A stretch of 64,000 nt of DNA, taken from assembly GCA_945870855.1 (NCBI GenBank), contig CAMBTP010000002.1, positions 51,793-115,792 on the forward strand, written 5' to 3'. Origin of the DNA: Prosthecobacter debontii. Its GTDB lineage: Bacteria > Verrucomicrobiota > Verrucomicrobiia > Verrucomicrobiales > Akkermansiaceae. The notes under the pieces are model-generated. The model was given only the letters and a program-made list of their open reading frames with translations. It was not told the origin of the DNA and searched no databases. Of this stretch, positions 27,462 to 34,311 are shown piece by piece (position 1 is the stretch's first letter; each line of letters starts with the position of its first letter). The translations under genes were made by a program, and so were the position numbers.

Positions 27462-27949
27462 GTCTGTAAGTAGTTTTTATCGGCCCCGGTGGCTAGGAGA
27501 TTTTCCACATCGGAGAGTTGCCTTTGGCTTTGGGAATCCCTTGCCCAGTCGAGCTTTGAGAGGATGAGGTCTTCCTTGCTGACGATCCAGAGGGATTGCC
27601 CCATGACCTCGATTCTTTGGCGGCGTTCGAACTCGATGAGACGGTAATCCTCGCTTTTGCGGATCATGAAATCGACTTTGATCAGGCTGTCGTTGTGGAT
27701 GACATTGAATGACGATTGGCTGAGCACGGCTCCCCGTGCTGCCTCCTGGCTGAAATAGAAATCGCTGCCGAAAACGTGGGGGAGGATTTCGAGATCCCGG
27801 AGGACGAGTGCGATGACGATATCGATGTCGCGTGTCATCCGTGGCTGGGCGTAGTGGTTGAGAGCCATGGATCCGGTCAGCATGTATTCCAGACCCGCCT
27901 CCTCAAGACGCCGGGTGACGTCAAGGAGGAGATCGAGTTCGGAGAGCAC
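27410..27949 (-). CDS. Nucleotidyltransferase-fold protein
   Basis: A 179-residue protein with the GS-containing motif YMLTGSMALNHYAQPRMTRDIDIVI of the DNA polymerase beta/AbiEii-like superfamily; the DID pair would bind metal. Further on, IKVDFMIRKSEDY carries the third acidic position. The likely start is a GTG at 27949, with no earlier ATG. Related proteins act as toxins, antitoxins or tRNA-modifying enzymes; with its overlapping small partner it is a candidate two-component toxin-antitoxin-like module, which is inference. Confidence 0.7.
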   Translation of the reverse strand: MLSELDLLLDVTRRLEEAGLEYMLTGSMALNHYAQPRMTRDIDIVIALVLRDLEILPHVFGSDFYFSQEAARGAVLSQSSFNVIHNDSLIKVDFMIRKSEDYRLIEFERRQRIEVMGQSLWIVSKEDLILSKLDWARDSQSQRQLSDVENLLATGADKNYLQTWSQKLNLTDMLTRVSP

Positions 27950-27959
27950 GGGGGCGGTG

Positions 27960-27987
27960 GTTAGACGTTATTTGTTAAGAGTGATTG
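27960..27987. repeat. Heptad array (GTTANNN type)
   Basis: Units GTTAGAC, GTTATTT, GTTAAGA and GTGATTG, between hicB and the nucleotidyltransferase start. The first two are almost the same as those at 39366-39379. Confidence 0.7.
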
Positions 27988-28000
27988 GGGAAGAGGGAGA

Positions 28001-28240
28001 TCAGGCAGCGGCGAAGTCGAGATCCTTGGTGATGCGGACTTTGGGTTCGGGGAGTGGGGTGTTTTGCTCTTTGCGGTGCTGGATTTCATCGCGGACGATA
28101 GAGCAGAGTTTGGCGTAGCAGGTTTCCTCGGATTCGGAGTGGCAGACGCCGGCGAGGTAGAGGTCGGGGCAGTAGCCGATGTAGCAGGAGTCCTCATCGG
28201 ACCAGCGGACGAAGCGGTGGTATTGGTCTTCCGGTTTCAT
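28001..28240 (-). CDS. hicB: HicB-family antitoxin (79 aa)
   Basis: A short HicB with the partial RNase H-like fold: YHRFVRWSDEDSCYIGYCPDL then GVCHSESEETCYAKLCSIVRDEI. It lacks a C-terminal DNA-binding domain, as in many 70-80 residue HicB proteins. It follows the interrupted hicA by 9 nt in the usual toxin-antitoxin order. HicB normally binds HicA and blocks its mRNA interferase activity. Confidence 0.8.
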   Translation of the reverse strand: MKPEDQYHRFVRWSDEDSCYIGYCPDLYLAGVCHSESEETCYAKLCSIVRDEIQHRKEQNTPLPEPKVRITKDLDFAAA

Positions 28241-28249
28241 GGTGGGAAT

Positions 28250-28453
28250 CTAGCTTTCCTGTTTTGACTTGGCAATGACTTCGGCGATCTGGCGTTCCTA
28301 GTAGGTTTTCGCGTCGTCGCCTTCGGCACCGGATACGGTGATGACCCCGTTCACCTTCTGGTGCTTGAACTGGCGGTGGGAGCCTTTTTGGCGGTCGATG
28401 GAGAACCCGGCTGCTCGAAGATCCTTGAGGAGGTCGCGGATTTTCTTGGGCAT
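28250..28453 (-). pseudogene. hicA: HicA-family toxin interrupted by an in-frame TAG
   Basis: Starting at the ATG at 28453 the frame reads MPKKIRDLLKDLRAAGFSID, then RQKGSHRQFKHQKV with the catalytic His of HicA (GSHR), then ITVSGAEGDDAKTY. A TAG at 28298-28300 ends it at 51 residues. The same frame continues ERQIAEVIAKSKQES to a TAG at 28250-28252, giving 67 codons, the normal HicA length. Family members usually have Gln at the stop position, so CAG to TAG is the simplest explanation. The active-site half is intact; loss of the last helix probably inactivates it. Confidence 0.75.
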
Positions 28454-28469
28454 GGGGATGGTTGTTTCG

Positions 28470-28555
28470 CCCCTTCAGGGCTATGGCTATTTTGTGGGTT
28501 GGAACCCGGGGCGATGCCCCGGGCTTGTGTATGTTTCGCCCCGTTGGGGCTTTGG
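28470..28555. repeat. REP-like GC-rich palindromic cluster between hicA and nrdA
   Basis: Two similar half-palindromes, TTTCGCCCCTTCAGGGC (near 28474) and TTTCGCCCCGTTGGGGC (near 28534), flank a central perfect palindrome CCCGGGGCGATGCCCCGGG (28505-28523). The arrangement is BIME-like. Confidence 0.7.
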
Positions 28556-28568
28556 ACTTGGGTTGTGA

Positions 28569-28587
28569 AAGGGGTTGCAAACCCCTT
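28569..28587 (-). terminator. Hairpin terminator of nrdA
   Basis: AAGGGGTT and AACCCCTT form a perfect 8-bp stem with a 3-nt loop, 5 nt beyond the nrdA stop on the minus strand. The T-run is short, so strength is uncertain. Confidence 0.55.
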
Positions 28588-28591
28588 CTCC

Positions 28592-31500
28592 TTATTGGCA
28601 AGCCTCGCACTCCCCGCCGTTCATCATCGCGTCGAGGGAGCAGACCATTTTTTCCTCGGCGGTGAACTCGCGTTTCGCGGTGGTGGCGGCGAGGTTGGTG
28701 GCGGCGGTGGCGGCGGTTTGGGTGGCCATGTGGCCGCGTTGCTCCTTGTTTAGCTCGATGGAGATTTTTTCGATGTTGGAGGCTTGGAGGGTGCGGAGGT
28801 AGTAGGTGGTTTTGAGGCCTTTGTCCCAGGCGCGGCGATACATGTGGCTTAGCACCTTGAAGTCAGGGGTGGAGAGGAAGAGGTTGACCGATTGCGACTG
28901 GTCGATCCACTTCTGGCGGCGGGCGGCGGCATCGACGATGTATTCGTAGCCGATGCCGAAGACGGTCTTGTGCTTCTGTTTGATAGCCTCAGGGATGCCA
29001 TCGATGGCATCGATTTCGCCGTCGAAGTATTTGAGCTGATCGACCATTTCTGGGGACCAGAGATTGGCTTTCTTGAGGTCGCGGACGAGCTCGGTGTTGA
29101 GGATGGTGAAATCGCCGGAGAGGTTGGATTTCACGTAGAGGTTCTTGTAGTTCGGCTCGATGCAGGGGGTGGTGCCCATGATGTTGCTGATGGTGGCGGT
29201 CGGGGCGATGGCGAGGACGTTGGAGTTCCGCATGCCATGCGTGGCGATTTTCTCGCGGACGACAGACCAGTCCATTTTCCCGCCGCGCGGGACATCAATC
29301 TTGCGGCCGCGCTCCTGCTCGAGGAGATCGACGGTGTCCTGCGGGAGTAGTCCCCTGCTCCATTTACTGCCTTCGTAGGTGGAGTAGGTGCCGACTTCAG
29401 CAGCGAGATCCGAGGAGGCGCTGTAAGCGTAGTAGGCGATGGCTTCCATCATCTCGTCATTAAACTCGACGGCGGCATCGGATGCGAAGGCGAGGTTACG
29501 CTTGTAGAGGGCGTTCTGGAGACCCATGACGCCGAGGCCGATGGGGCGGTGGCGAGAGTTCGCGGTCTTCGCAGCTACCGTGGGGTAGAAATTGATATCG
29601 ATGACGTTGTCGAGGGCGCGGATGGCGACGGTGATGGTTTCCTTGAGCATCTCGTGATCGAGGGCGCCATCGCGGTTGATGTGGGTATCGAGAACGACGG
29701 AGCCGAGGTTGCAGACGGCGGTTTCCTCATCGGAGGTGTTGAGGGTGATCTCGGTGCAGAGGTTGCTGGAGTGGATGACGCCGCAATGATCTTGCGGGGA
29801 GCGGACGTTGCACGGATCTTTAAAGGTGATCCACGGGTGGCCGGTCTCGAAGATCATTTTCAGCATGGATTTCCAAAGCTCGATGGCGGGGAGCTGGCGC
29901 GACCAGATTTTTCCCTCGGCGGCCTGGACTTCGTATTGCTCGTATTTTTCCTCGAAAGCTTTCCCGTAGAGGTCGTGGAGATCGGGGGTTTCGTTGGAGC
30001 GGAAGAGGGTCCAATTCTGGCGATCCTCCATGCGTTTCATGAAGAGGTCGGGCACCCAGTTTGAGGTGTTCATGTCGTGGCAGCGGCGGCGTTCATCGCC
30101 CACTCCGACGCGGAGTTGGAGGAAGTCCTCGATGTCGTTGTGCCATGTCTCAAGGTAGGCGCAGCCGGAGCCCTTGCGTTTCCCGCCTTGGTTGACGGCG
30201 AGGAGCTGGTCGTTGTGGAGCTTGAGGAAAGGAATGATGCCTTGGGACTCGCCATTGGTGCCTTGGATGTAGCCGCCGGTGCCACGGACGGCGGTCCATG
30301 AGCCACCGAGACCGCCAGCCCATTTTGAAAGGTATGCGTTCTCGGCGATGCCACGCTGCATGATGGACTCGATGGAGTCATCGACCTTGTAGAGGTAGCA
30401 GGAGGAGAGCTGGGAGTGGAGCGTGCCGGAGTTGAAAAGGGTCGGCGTGGAGGAGCAGAAGCGGCGGCCTTTGTATAGGTTATAAAGGCGGATGGCCCAC
30501 TCCTCGGCCTTGGTTTCTTCCTTCTTGAAAAGGCCCATGGCGACGCGCATCCAGAAGAACTGCGGGGTCTCGATGCGCTGGTGCTTGTCGCCCGTTTTAT
30601 CGACGATGAGGTAGCGGTCGTAGAGAGTCTGGATGCCGAGGTAGTCGAAATCGAGGTCGGCGGAGGGATCGAAGGCGGCGGCGAGCTTGTCGAGATCGTA
30701 TTTCTCCAACAGATCCGGGTGGAGGCGCTTGATGGCGACGCCGTGCTTGAGGTAGGACTTGAAGCCCTGTTTGTGGGCTTGCTTGAGCTTGTCCACGCCA
30801 TCGGTAGAGATAGACCAATCGAGGACTTCCTCGTAGATGTAGGAGAGCAGGATCCGGGCGGCGAACTTCGCGAAGTCGGCGTCCTTCTCGATGAGGGTCT
30901 TCGAGTTGAGGATGATGGTGGCTTTGAGGTCTTTGGCGGAAATTTCCGAGCCAATAGAGCGGCGGAGTTCGCGCTCGATCTCGGCCTCGGGGAGGTTTAG
31001 CGAGAGGCCGATGGAGGCGTAGGCGATACGTTTTTTCAGCTCCATGCCGTCCCAGAAGGAGGAGGTGCCATCGTCATTGGTGACGACGATCATGGAGTCC
31101 TGCGCGAGATCCTCGGTGGCCTCGCTTTCGAGATCACGGCGGAGGAGATTGCGCTGGGCGCGGTAGAGAATGTAGTGCTCTGCGGCCTTGAAATGAGCTT
31201 GGCGCATCAGTTCCTCCTGCACCATGTCCTGGACGTCCTCGATGTGAACAAAGGATTGGTCGCCACGGCGGATGCGCTCGGTGACGGCCTTGGCGATGTC
31301 GATGGCGGGCTCGGGGTTTTCCTTGATGGTGAGGAAAGCTTTTCTAACAGCGATCTCGATTTTCGTTTCCGACCATGGCACGACATTGCCATTGCGGCGG
31401 ATCAAGCGGACGGGAAGTGCGTGCGGGCCGGAGCCAATATCGACGTGGCCGGTTTTCTCAAGGGAGCGGCGGAAAGCCAACGATTTCGCGACATCGTAGG

Positions 31501-31903
31501 CTTCGTTTTCGAGCAGGGCTTTTTCGATGAGGAGGTAGAGATCGGCCTCGGAAAGGCGCAGACGGCCGCCGGCTTCGAGGGATTTCGTGAGGGAGATGGC
31601 GACGTTGTGCGCGACCTGAGAGACGAAGTTGCGGTTGACGTCGGAGAAGATGGATTTCTCGTCCTCGGAGCGGGCGATGAGGAGGTCAGCAAGGGAATCG
31701 CCGATAGCATCTGCGACATCTTCAAGCGAGAACTGTGTCTCCTTATCGCCGCGGGTGACGATGATATCGGCGTGCGGGGTGCGTTTTTCCAATGGAATCG
31801 TTCCGCGCCAATCGTATGGTCGAGCCGGCGACGCGAGTTCGAAGCGGTCGGAGATGACTTGCTTGAGGATGTTGTCTTCGGCGAGGTTTAGGGAGCGGTA
31901 CAT
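28592..31903 (-). CDS. nrdA: Class I ribonucleoside-diphosphate reductase, alpha subunit
   Basis: A 1103-residue catalytic subunit, longer than the ~760 of E. coli NrdA because of its N-terminal regulatory region. A degenerate ATP-cone (~45-130, IIVTRGDKETQFSLEDVADA) is followed by a full ATP-cone (~165-260, LIRRNGNVVPWSETKIEIA), and a third, cone-like stretch starts near residue 270. The barrel has LSSCYLYKVDDS, NLCTEITLNTSDEETAVCNLGS and PTATISNIMGTTPCIEP; the C-terminal redox tail is GGECEACQ. Repeated ATP-cones recall the chlamydial class Ic enzyme, matching the unusual NrdB. nrdB lies upstream, but an S23-type gene and repeat arrays lie between. Confidence 0.95.
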   Translation of the reverse strand: MYRSLNLAEDNILKQVISDRFELASPARPYDWRGTIPLEKRTPHADIIVTRGDKETQFSLEDVADAIGDSLADLLIARSEDEKSIFSDVNRNFVSQVAHNVAISLTKSLEAGGRLRLSEADLYLLIEKALLENEAYDVAKSLAFRRSLEKTGHVDIGSGPHALPVRLIRRNGNVVPWSETKIEIAVRKAFLTIKENPEPAIDIAKAVTERIRRGDQSFVHIEDVQDMVQEELMRQAHFKAAEHYILYRAQRNLLRRDLESEATEDLAQDSMIVVTNDDGTSSFWDGMELKKRIAYASIGLSLNLPEAEIERELRRSIGSEISAKDLKATIILNSKTLIEKDADFAKFAARILLSYIYEEVLDWSISTDGVDKLKQAHKQGFKSYLKHGVAIKRLHPDLLEKYDLDKLAAAFDPSADLDFDYLGIQTLYDRYLIVDKTGDKHQRIETPQFFWMRVAMGLFKKEETKAEEWAIRLYNLYKGRRFCSSTPTLFNSGTLHSQLSSCYLYKVDDSIESIMQRGIAENAYLSKWAGGLGGSWTAVRGTGGYIQGTNGESQGIIPFLKLHNDQLLAVNQGGKRKGSGCAYLETWHNDIEDFLQLRVGVGDERRRCHDMNTSNWVPDLFMKRMEDRQNWTLFRSNETPDLHDLYGKAFEEKYEQYEVQAAEGKIWSRQLPAIELWKSMLKMIFETGHPWITFKDPCNVRSPQDHCGVIHSSNLCTEITLNTSDEETAVCNLGSVVLDTHINRDGALDHEMLKETITVAIRALDNVIDINFYPTVAAKTANSRHRPIGLGVMGLQNALYKRNLAFASDAAVEFNDEMMEAIAYYAYSASSDLAAEVGTYSTYEGSKWSRGLLPQDTVDLLEQERGRKIDVPRGGKMDWSVVREKIATHGMRNSNVLAIAPTATISNIMGTTPCIEPNYKNLYVKSNLSGDFTILNTELVRDLKKANLWSPEMVDQLKYFDGEIDAIDGIPEAIKQKHKTVFGIGYEYIVDAAARRQKWIDQSQSVNLFLSTPDFKVLSHMYRRAWDKGLKTTYYLRTLQASNIEKISIELNKEQRGHMATQTAATAATNLAATTAKREFTAEEKMVCSLDAMMNGGECEACQ

Positions 31904-31969
31904 GATTGAAATAGGTGGTGGTGTTTTTTGGTGGTGCGGACGTTGAGGCGTGGAGCGGAGGAAGATTTA

Positions 31970-32126
31970 GTGAGAAGTGAGAAGTGAGAAGTGAGAAGTG
32001 AGAAGAAGAAGAAAAGATGAGGCTTGGCTGGCGAGTGAGAAGTGAGAAGAAGAAGAAAAGATGAGGCTTGGCTGGCGAGTGAGAAGTGAGAAGAAGAAAT
32101 GACGAGGGTAGGCGGATGAGTGAGAA
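31970..32126. repeat. GTGAGAA heptad array with a 44-bp higher-order tandem
   Basis: Five perfect GTGAGAA units (31970-32004). From 31991 a 44-bp unit (two GTGAGAA, then a 30-nt GA-rich segment containing GATGAGGCTTGGCTGGCGA) repeats at 32035-32078 and partly again to ~32126. It fills the leader between the S23-type gene and nrdA. Confidence 0.85.
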
Positions 32127-32152
32127 GAAATAAATATCTTGGCTGATGTGGT

Positions 32153-32530
32153 TTATGGTTCGAGGCGGCGTTTCAGGGCGTTTATTAGGCCTTTGATCAT
32201 ACGTGAGAGTTCGCGGGTTTCGCTGATCATAGCGCGGGATTCGTCCATGGGTTGTGCGCCTAGACGGGCACGGACTTTCTCTGCTACGTAAAGCTGGGTT
32301 CGGAGTTCGCCGCAGGAGCCTTTGCTGTAGCGGAGGAAATTGATGAACTCTTTCGTGTTATCGCGCTCCGATCCTTCGGCTATATTTGATGGGATGGAGA
32401 GGGATGAGCGTTCCATCTGTCCACGAAGAGCAAAGTCTTTGGAGTTTGCCAATGACACATGAATGTCCACTGCTAGCTGACAACTACGTTTCCAAACGTC
32501 GAGGTCTTCAAAGGTGTCAATATCACTCAT
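32153..32530 (-). CDS. Four-helix-bundle protein, S23/23S rRNA intervening-sequence type
   Basis: A 125-residue all-helical protein with the family pattern FEDLDVWKRSCQLAVDIH (standard xxDLxVWQ start) and SIPSNIAEGSERDNTKEFINFL, then RTQLYVAE. Homologues are encoded in intervening sequences of Leptospira 23S rRNA and as free-standing genes; they form pentamers with a conserved basic patch and unknown function. Here it is inserted between nrdB and nrdA and flanked by oppositely oriented GTGAGAA/TTCTCAC arrays, which suggests it arrived as a module (inference). Confidence 0.88.
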   Translation of the reverse strand: MSDIDTFEDLDVWKRSCQLAVDIHVSLANSKDFALRGQMERSSLSIPSNIAEGSERDNTKEFINFLRYSKGSCGELRTQLYVAEKVRARLGAQPMDESRAMISETRELSRMIKGLINALKRRLEP

Positions 32531-32562
32531 GGTTAGGCAGTAGCAGGAGCCGAATTAGGTCT

Positions 32563-32604
32563 TCTCACTTCTCACTTCTCACTTCTCACTCGGCACTAGT
32601 CACT
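32563..32604. repeat. TTCTCAC heptad array
   Basis: Four TTCTCAC units, then TCGGCAC and TAGTCAC, just downstream of the nrdB stop. It is the reverse complement of the GTGAGAA array on the other side of the S23-type gene. Confidence 0.8.
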
Positions 32605-32619
32605 TAGCGCCTTCGGCAC

Positions 32620-33705
32620 TTACAGGTCGTCGTCGTCGACGGCGGAGAGGGCGGCGGCTTTCTGATACTCGGTCACCCGGCCTTCGAAGAAGTTCTGTTC
32701 TTTTTTGATGTCCATCATTTCTGCGAGCCATGGGAATGGGTTGGAGACGGATTCGTTGAGCGGGGCGAGGCCGCAGGAGGTCAGGCGGCGGTCGGCGATG
32801 AAATCGATGTAAGTTTCGAAATCGACAGAGTTGAGGCCGAGTCCGGAGATGGGGAGGCAATCGCGGATGAAGGCTTTTTCGAGGCGGATGCCCTCGGCCA
32901 TGGTGCTGCGGAGATCCTCGCGGAAGTCCTCGGTCCAGATGTCGGGGTTTTCGTCGATGAGATCCATGAGGAGATTGCGGAAAACCTCGATGTGGTTCGA
33001 CTCGTCGCGGAGGGTGTAGCGGAACATCTGGCCGATGCCGGGGAATTTGTTCTGGCGGTAGAGGGAGAGGATCATGCCGAAGAGGCCGTAAAACTGAGTG
33101 CCTTCCATGATCTGGCCGAACATAAAGATGTTCTTGGCGAGCGCTTGCTTGTTGGCGGTGATGGTGAGGTCGATGTCGCGGCGGAGAGCCTTGCTGTTGG
33201 AAACCACGAAATTGTTTTTCGCGGTGATGGTCGGGACATCCTCGAACATGGCCTCGCATTCGTGCGGGTTGATGCCAAGGGAGGAGATCATGTAAACGAG
33301 GCTGTCTGCGTGGATGTTTTCCTCGTGGGCATGGCGGCCGAGAACAAGCTTCAGCTCGGGCGCAGTGACGACCTCGCGAACGACATGAAGGACGTTGTCA
33401 CCGACGATGCCCTCGGCGGCGGAGAAGTAGCCGATGCCCATTTTGATAATCCAGCGCTCCACATCGGATATTTCGTTGGAGCGCCATTGCTCGACGTCCT
33501 TCTGCATCGAGATGTCCTCTGGCTCCCAATGATTATTCTTCATCGTCTTGTAGAGGTCATAGGCCCAGGTGTATTTGAGCGGCAGGATATTGAAGAACAT
33601 CGTGTCCTTGCCGTTTATGACTTTTTTCGAGTTGTAGGCGAGTTCGGCCTTGGCCTTATCAAGGGTGAACGTGCGGGCTCCGAGGGTGACTGTGGTGGTG
33701 GACAT
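32620..33705 (-). CDS. nrdB: Class I ribonucleotide reductase, beta subunit, lacking the radical tyrosine
   Basis: A 361-residue ferritin-fold radical-generating subunit. All six metal ligands can be placed by motif: Glu98 (SAAEGIVG, where E. coli has Asp84), Glu129 and His132 (EENIH), Glu201 (IMEGTQF), Glu235 and His238 (RDESNHIE). The radical-Tyr position, four residues after the first His, is Leu136. A Glu first ligand plus a non-Tyr residue is the signature of chlamydial class Ic (Phe there), which uses a Mn/Fe cofactor instead of a tyrosyl radical. The C-terminal DDDL resembles the tail that docks on NrdA. Confidence 0.93.
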   Translation of the reverse strand: MSTTTVTLGARTFTLDKAKAELAYNSKKVINGKDTMFFNILPLKYTWAYDLYKTMKNNHWEPEDISMQKDVEQWRSNEISDVERWIIKMGIGYFSAAEGIVGDNVLHVVREVVTAPELKLVLGRHAHEENIHADSLVYMISSLGINPHECEAMFEDVPTITAKNNFVVSNSKALRRDIDLTITANKQALAKNIFMFGQIMEGTQFYGLFGMILSLYRQNKFPGIGQMFRYTLRDESNHIEVFRNLLMDLIDENPDIWTEDFREDLRSTMAEGIRLEKAFIRDCLPISGLGLNSVDFETYIDFIADRRLTSCGLAPLNESVSNPFPWLAEMMDIKKEQNFFEGRVTEYQKAAALSAVDDDDL

Positions 33706-34098
33706 GGGTCGGGGTGAGTGGATCGTTATTTTAGTTTTAAAAAGTGGCGCTAAAGTCGCGTTTAACGCTGGACAGACTGAAGGCTTTTATCGACCCGAGT
33801 CAAATCGATTTTGTAGATGTAGTATCCACAAATTATTCACAATACAAGATGTGGTATGCCTATCTTACACTTACAAAGTAAAGCCCATTGAAAATCTTGA
33901 TCTTAGAGAGCTCAATCAAAGAAGCGGGATGGGGGTGTAGGTGTAAAAAAAAATTCAGTAAAAATCGACTTCAGGGGGTGGCGCTCAAAATTTGAAAAAA
34001 ATTATTAACTTATCCGTAATTTCTAGGAAATCGGATCATTTGATTTCCGGAACCCATTCATTTAACTAAGGATAAAAATTTTCGATTACAGGGAACGG
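33706..34098. other. nrdB upstream region, AT-rich, no gene
   Basis: About 390 bp between nrdB (minus) and a small plus-strand frame. It is distinctly AT-rich from ~33720 to 34080 with A and T runs, as expected for promoters on both strands. Candidate NrdR boxes are listed separately. Confidence 0.5.
33812..33857 (-). promoter_or_regulatory. Candidate pair of NrdR boxes upstream of nrdB
   Basis: Two related sites, TGTAGATGTAGTAT (from 33812) and ATACAAGATGTGGTAT (from 33842), share AGATGTNGTAT and are spaced 32 bp (three helical turns), typical of paired NrdR boxes. Matches to the published ACACWATATATWGTGT consensus are 9 and 11 of 16, so this is only a candidate. They lie ~110-150 nt upstream of the nrdB start. 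Confidence 0.35.
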
Positions 34099-34260
34099 AT
34101 GAAGAAAATGGCGGCTAAGCTTCCCATAATGCGCGGGATGGGTTTGTTTGGGCGCATGAAACGGTTAGCAGGCCACTGGCAAATTCTCTTCGCACTCGTC
34201 CTTGCGACGCTAACAGCACTTGTATTAAAGTGGCTTTTTCAAAGTGCGGCGGAGGCATGA
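34099..34260 (+). CDS. Possible small single-pass membrane protein (53 aa)
   Basis: An ATG at 34099 preceded by AGGGAACGG (a fair ribosome-binding site) opens 53 codons ending at TGA 34258-34260. The N-terminal ~25 residues are basic (KKMAAKLPIMRG then RMKRLAGHW), followed by a hydrophobic segment QILFALVLATLTALVLKWLF and a short AAEA tail. That is the layout of a small inner-membrane protein. Other in-frame ATGs exist at codons 4, 11, 14 and 20. No family is recognised; it could be chance. Confidence 0.4.
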   Translation: MKKMAAKLPIMRGMGLFGRMKRLAGHWQILFALVLATLTALVLKWLFQSAAEA

Positions 34261-34311
34261 TCCATCGGCTTTCCATGGGCATCGGCGGATTCTGATCCGC
34301 CGCTCCATGCT

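Noticed and set aside
31970..32126. Possible CRISPR array
   Set aside because: Units are 7 or 44 bp in direct tandem with no unique spacers and no cas genes; they belong to the heptad family.
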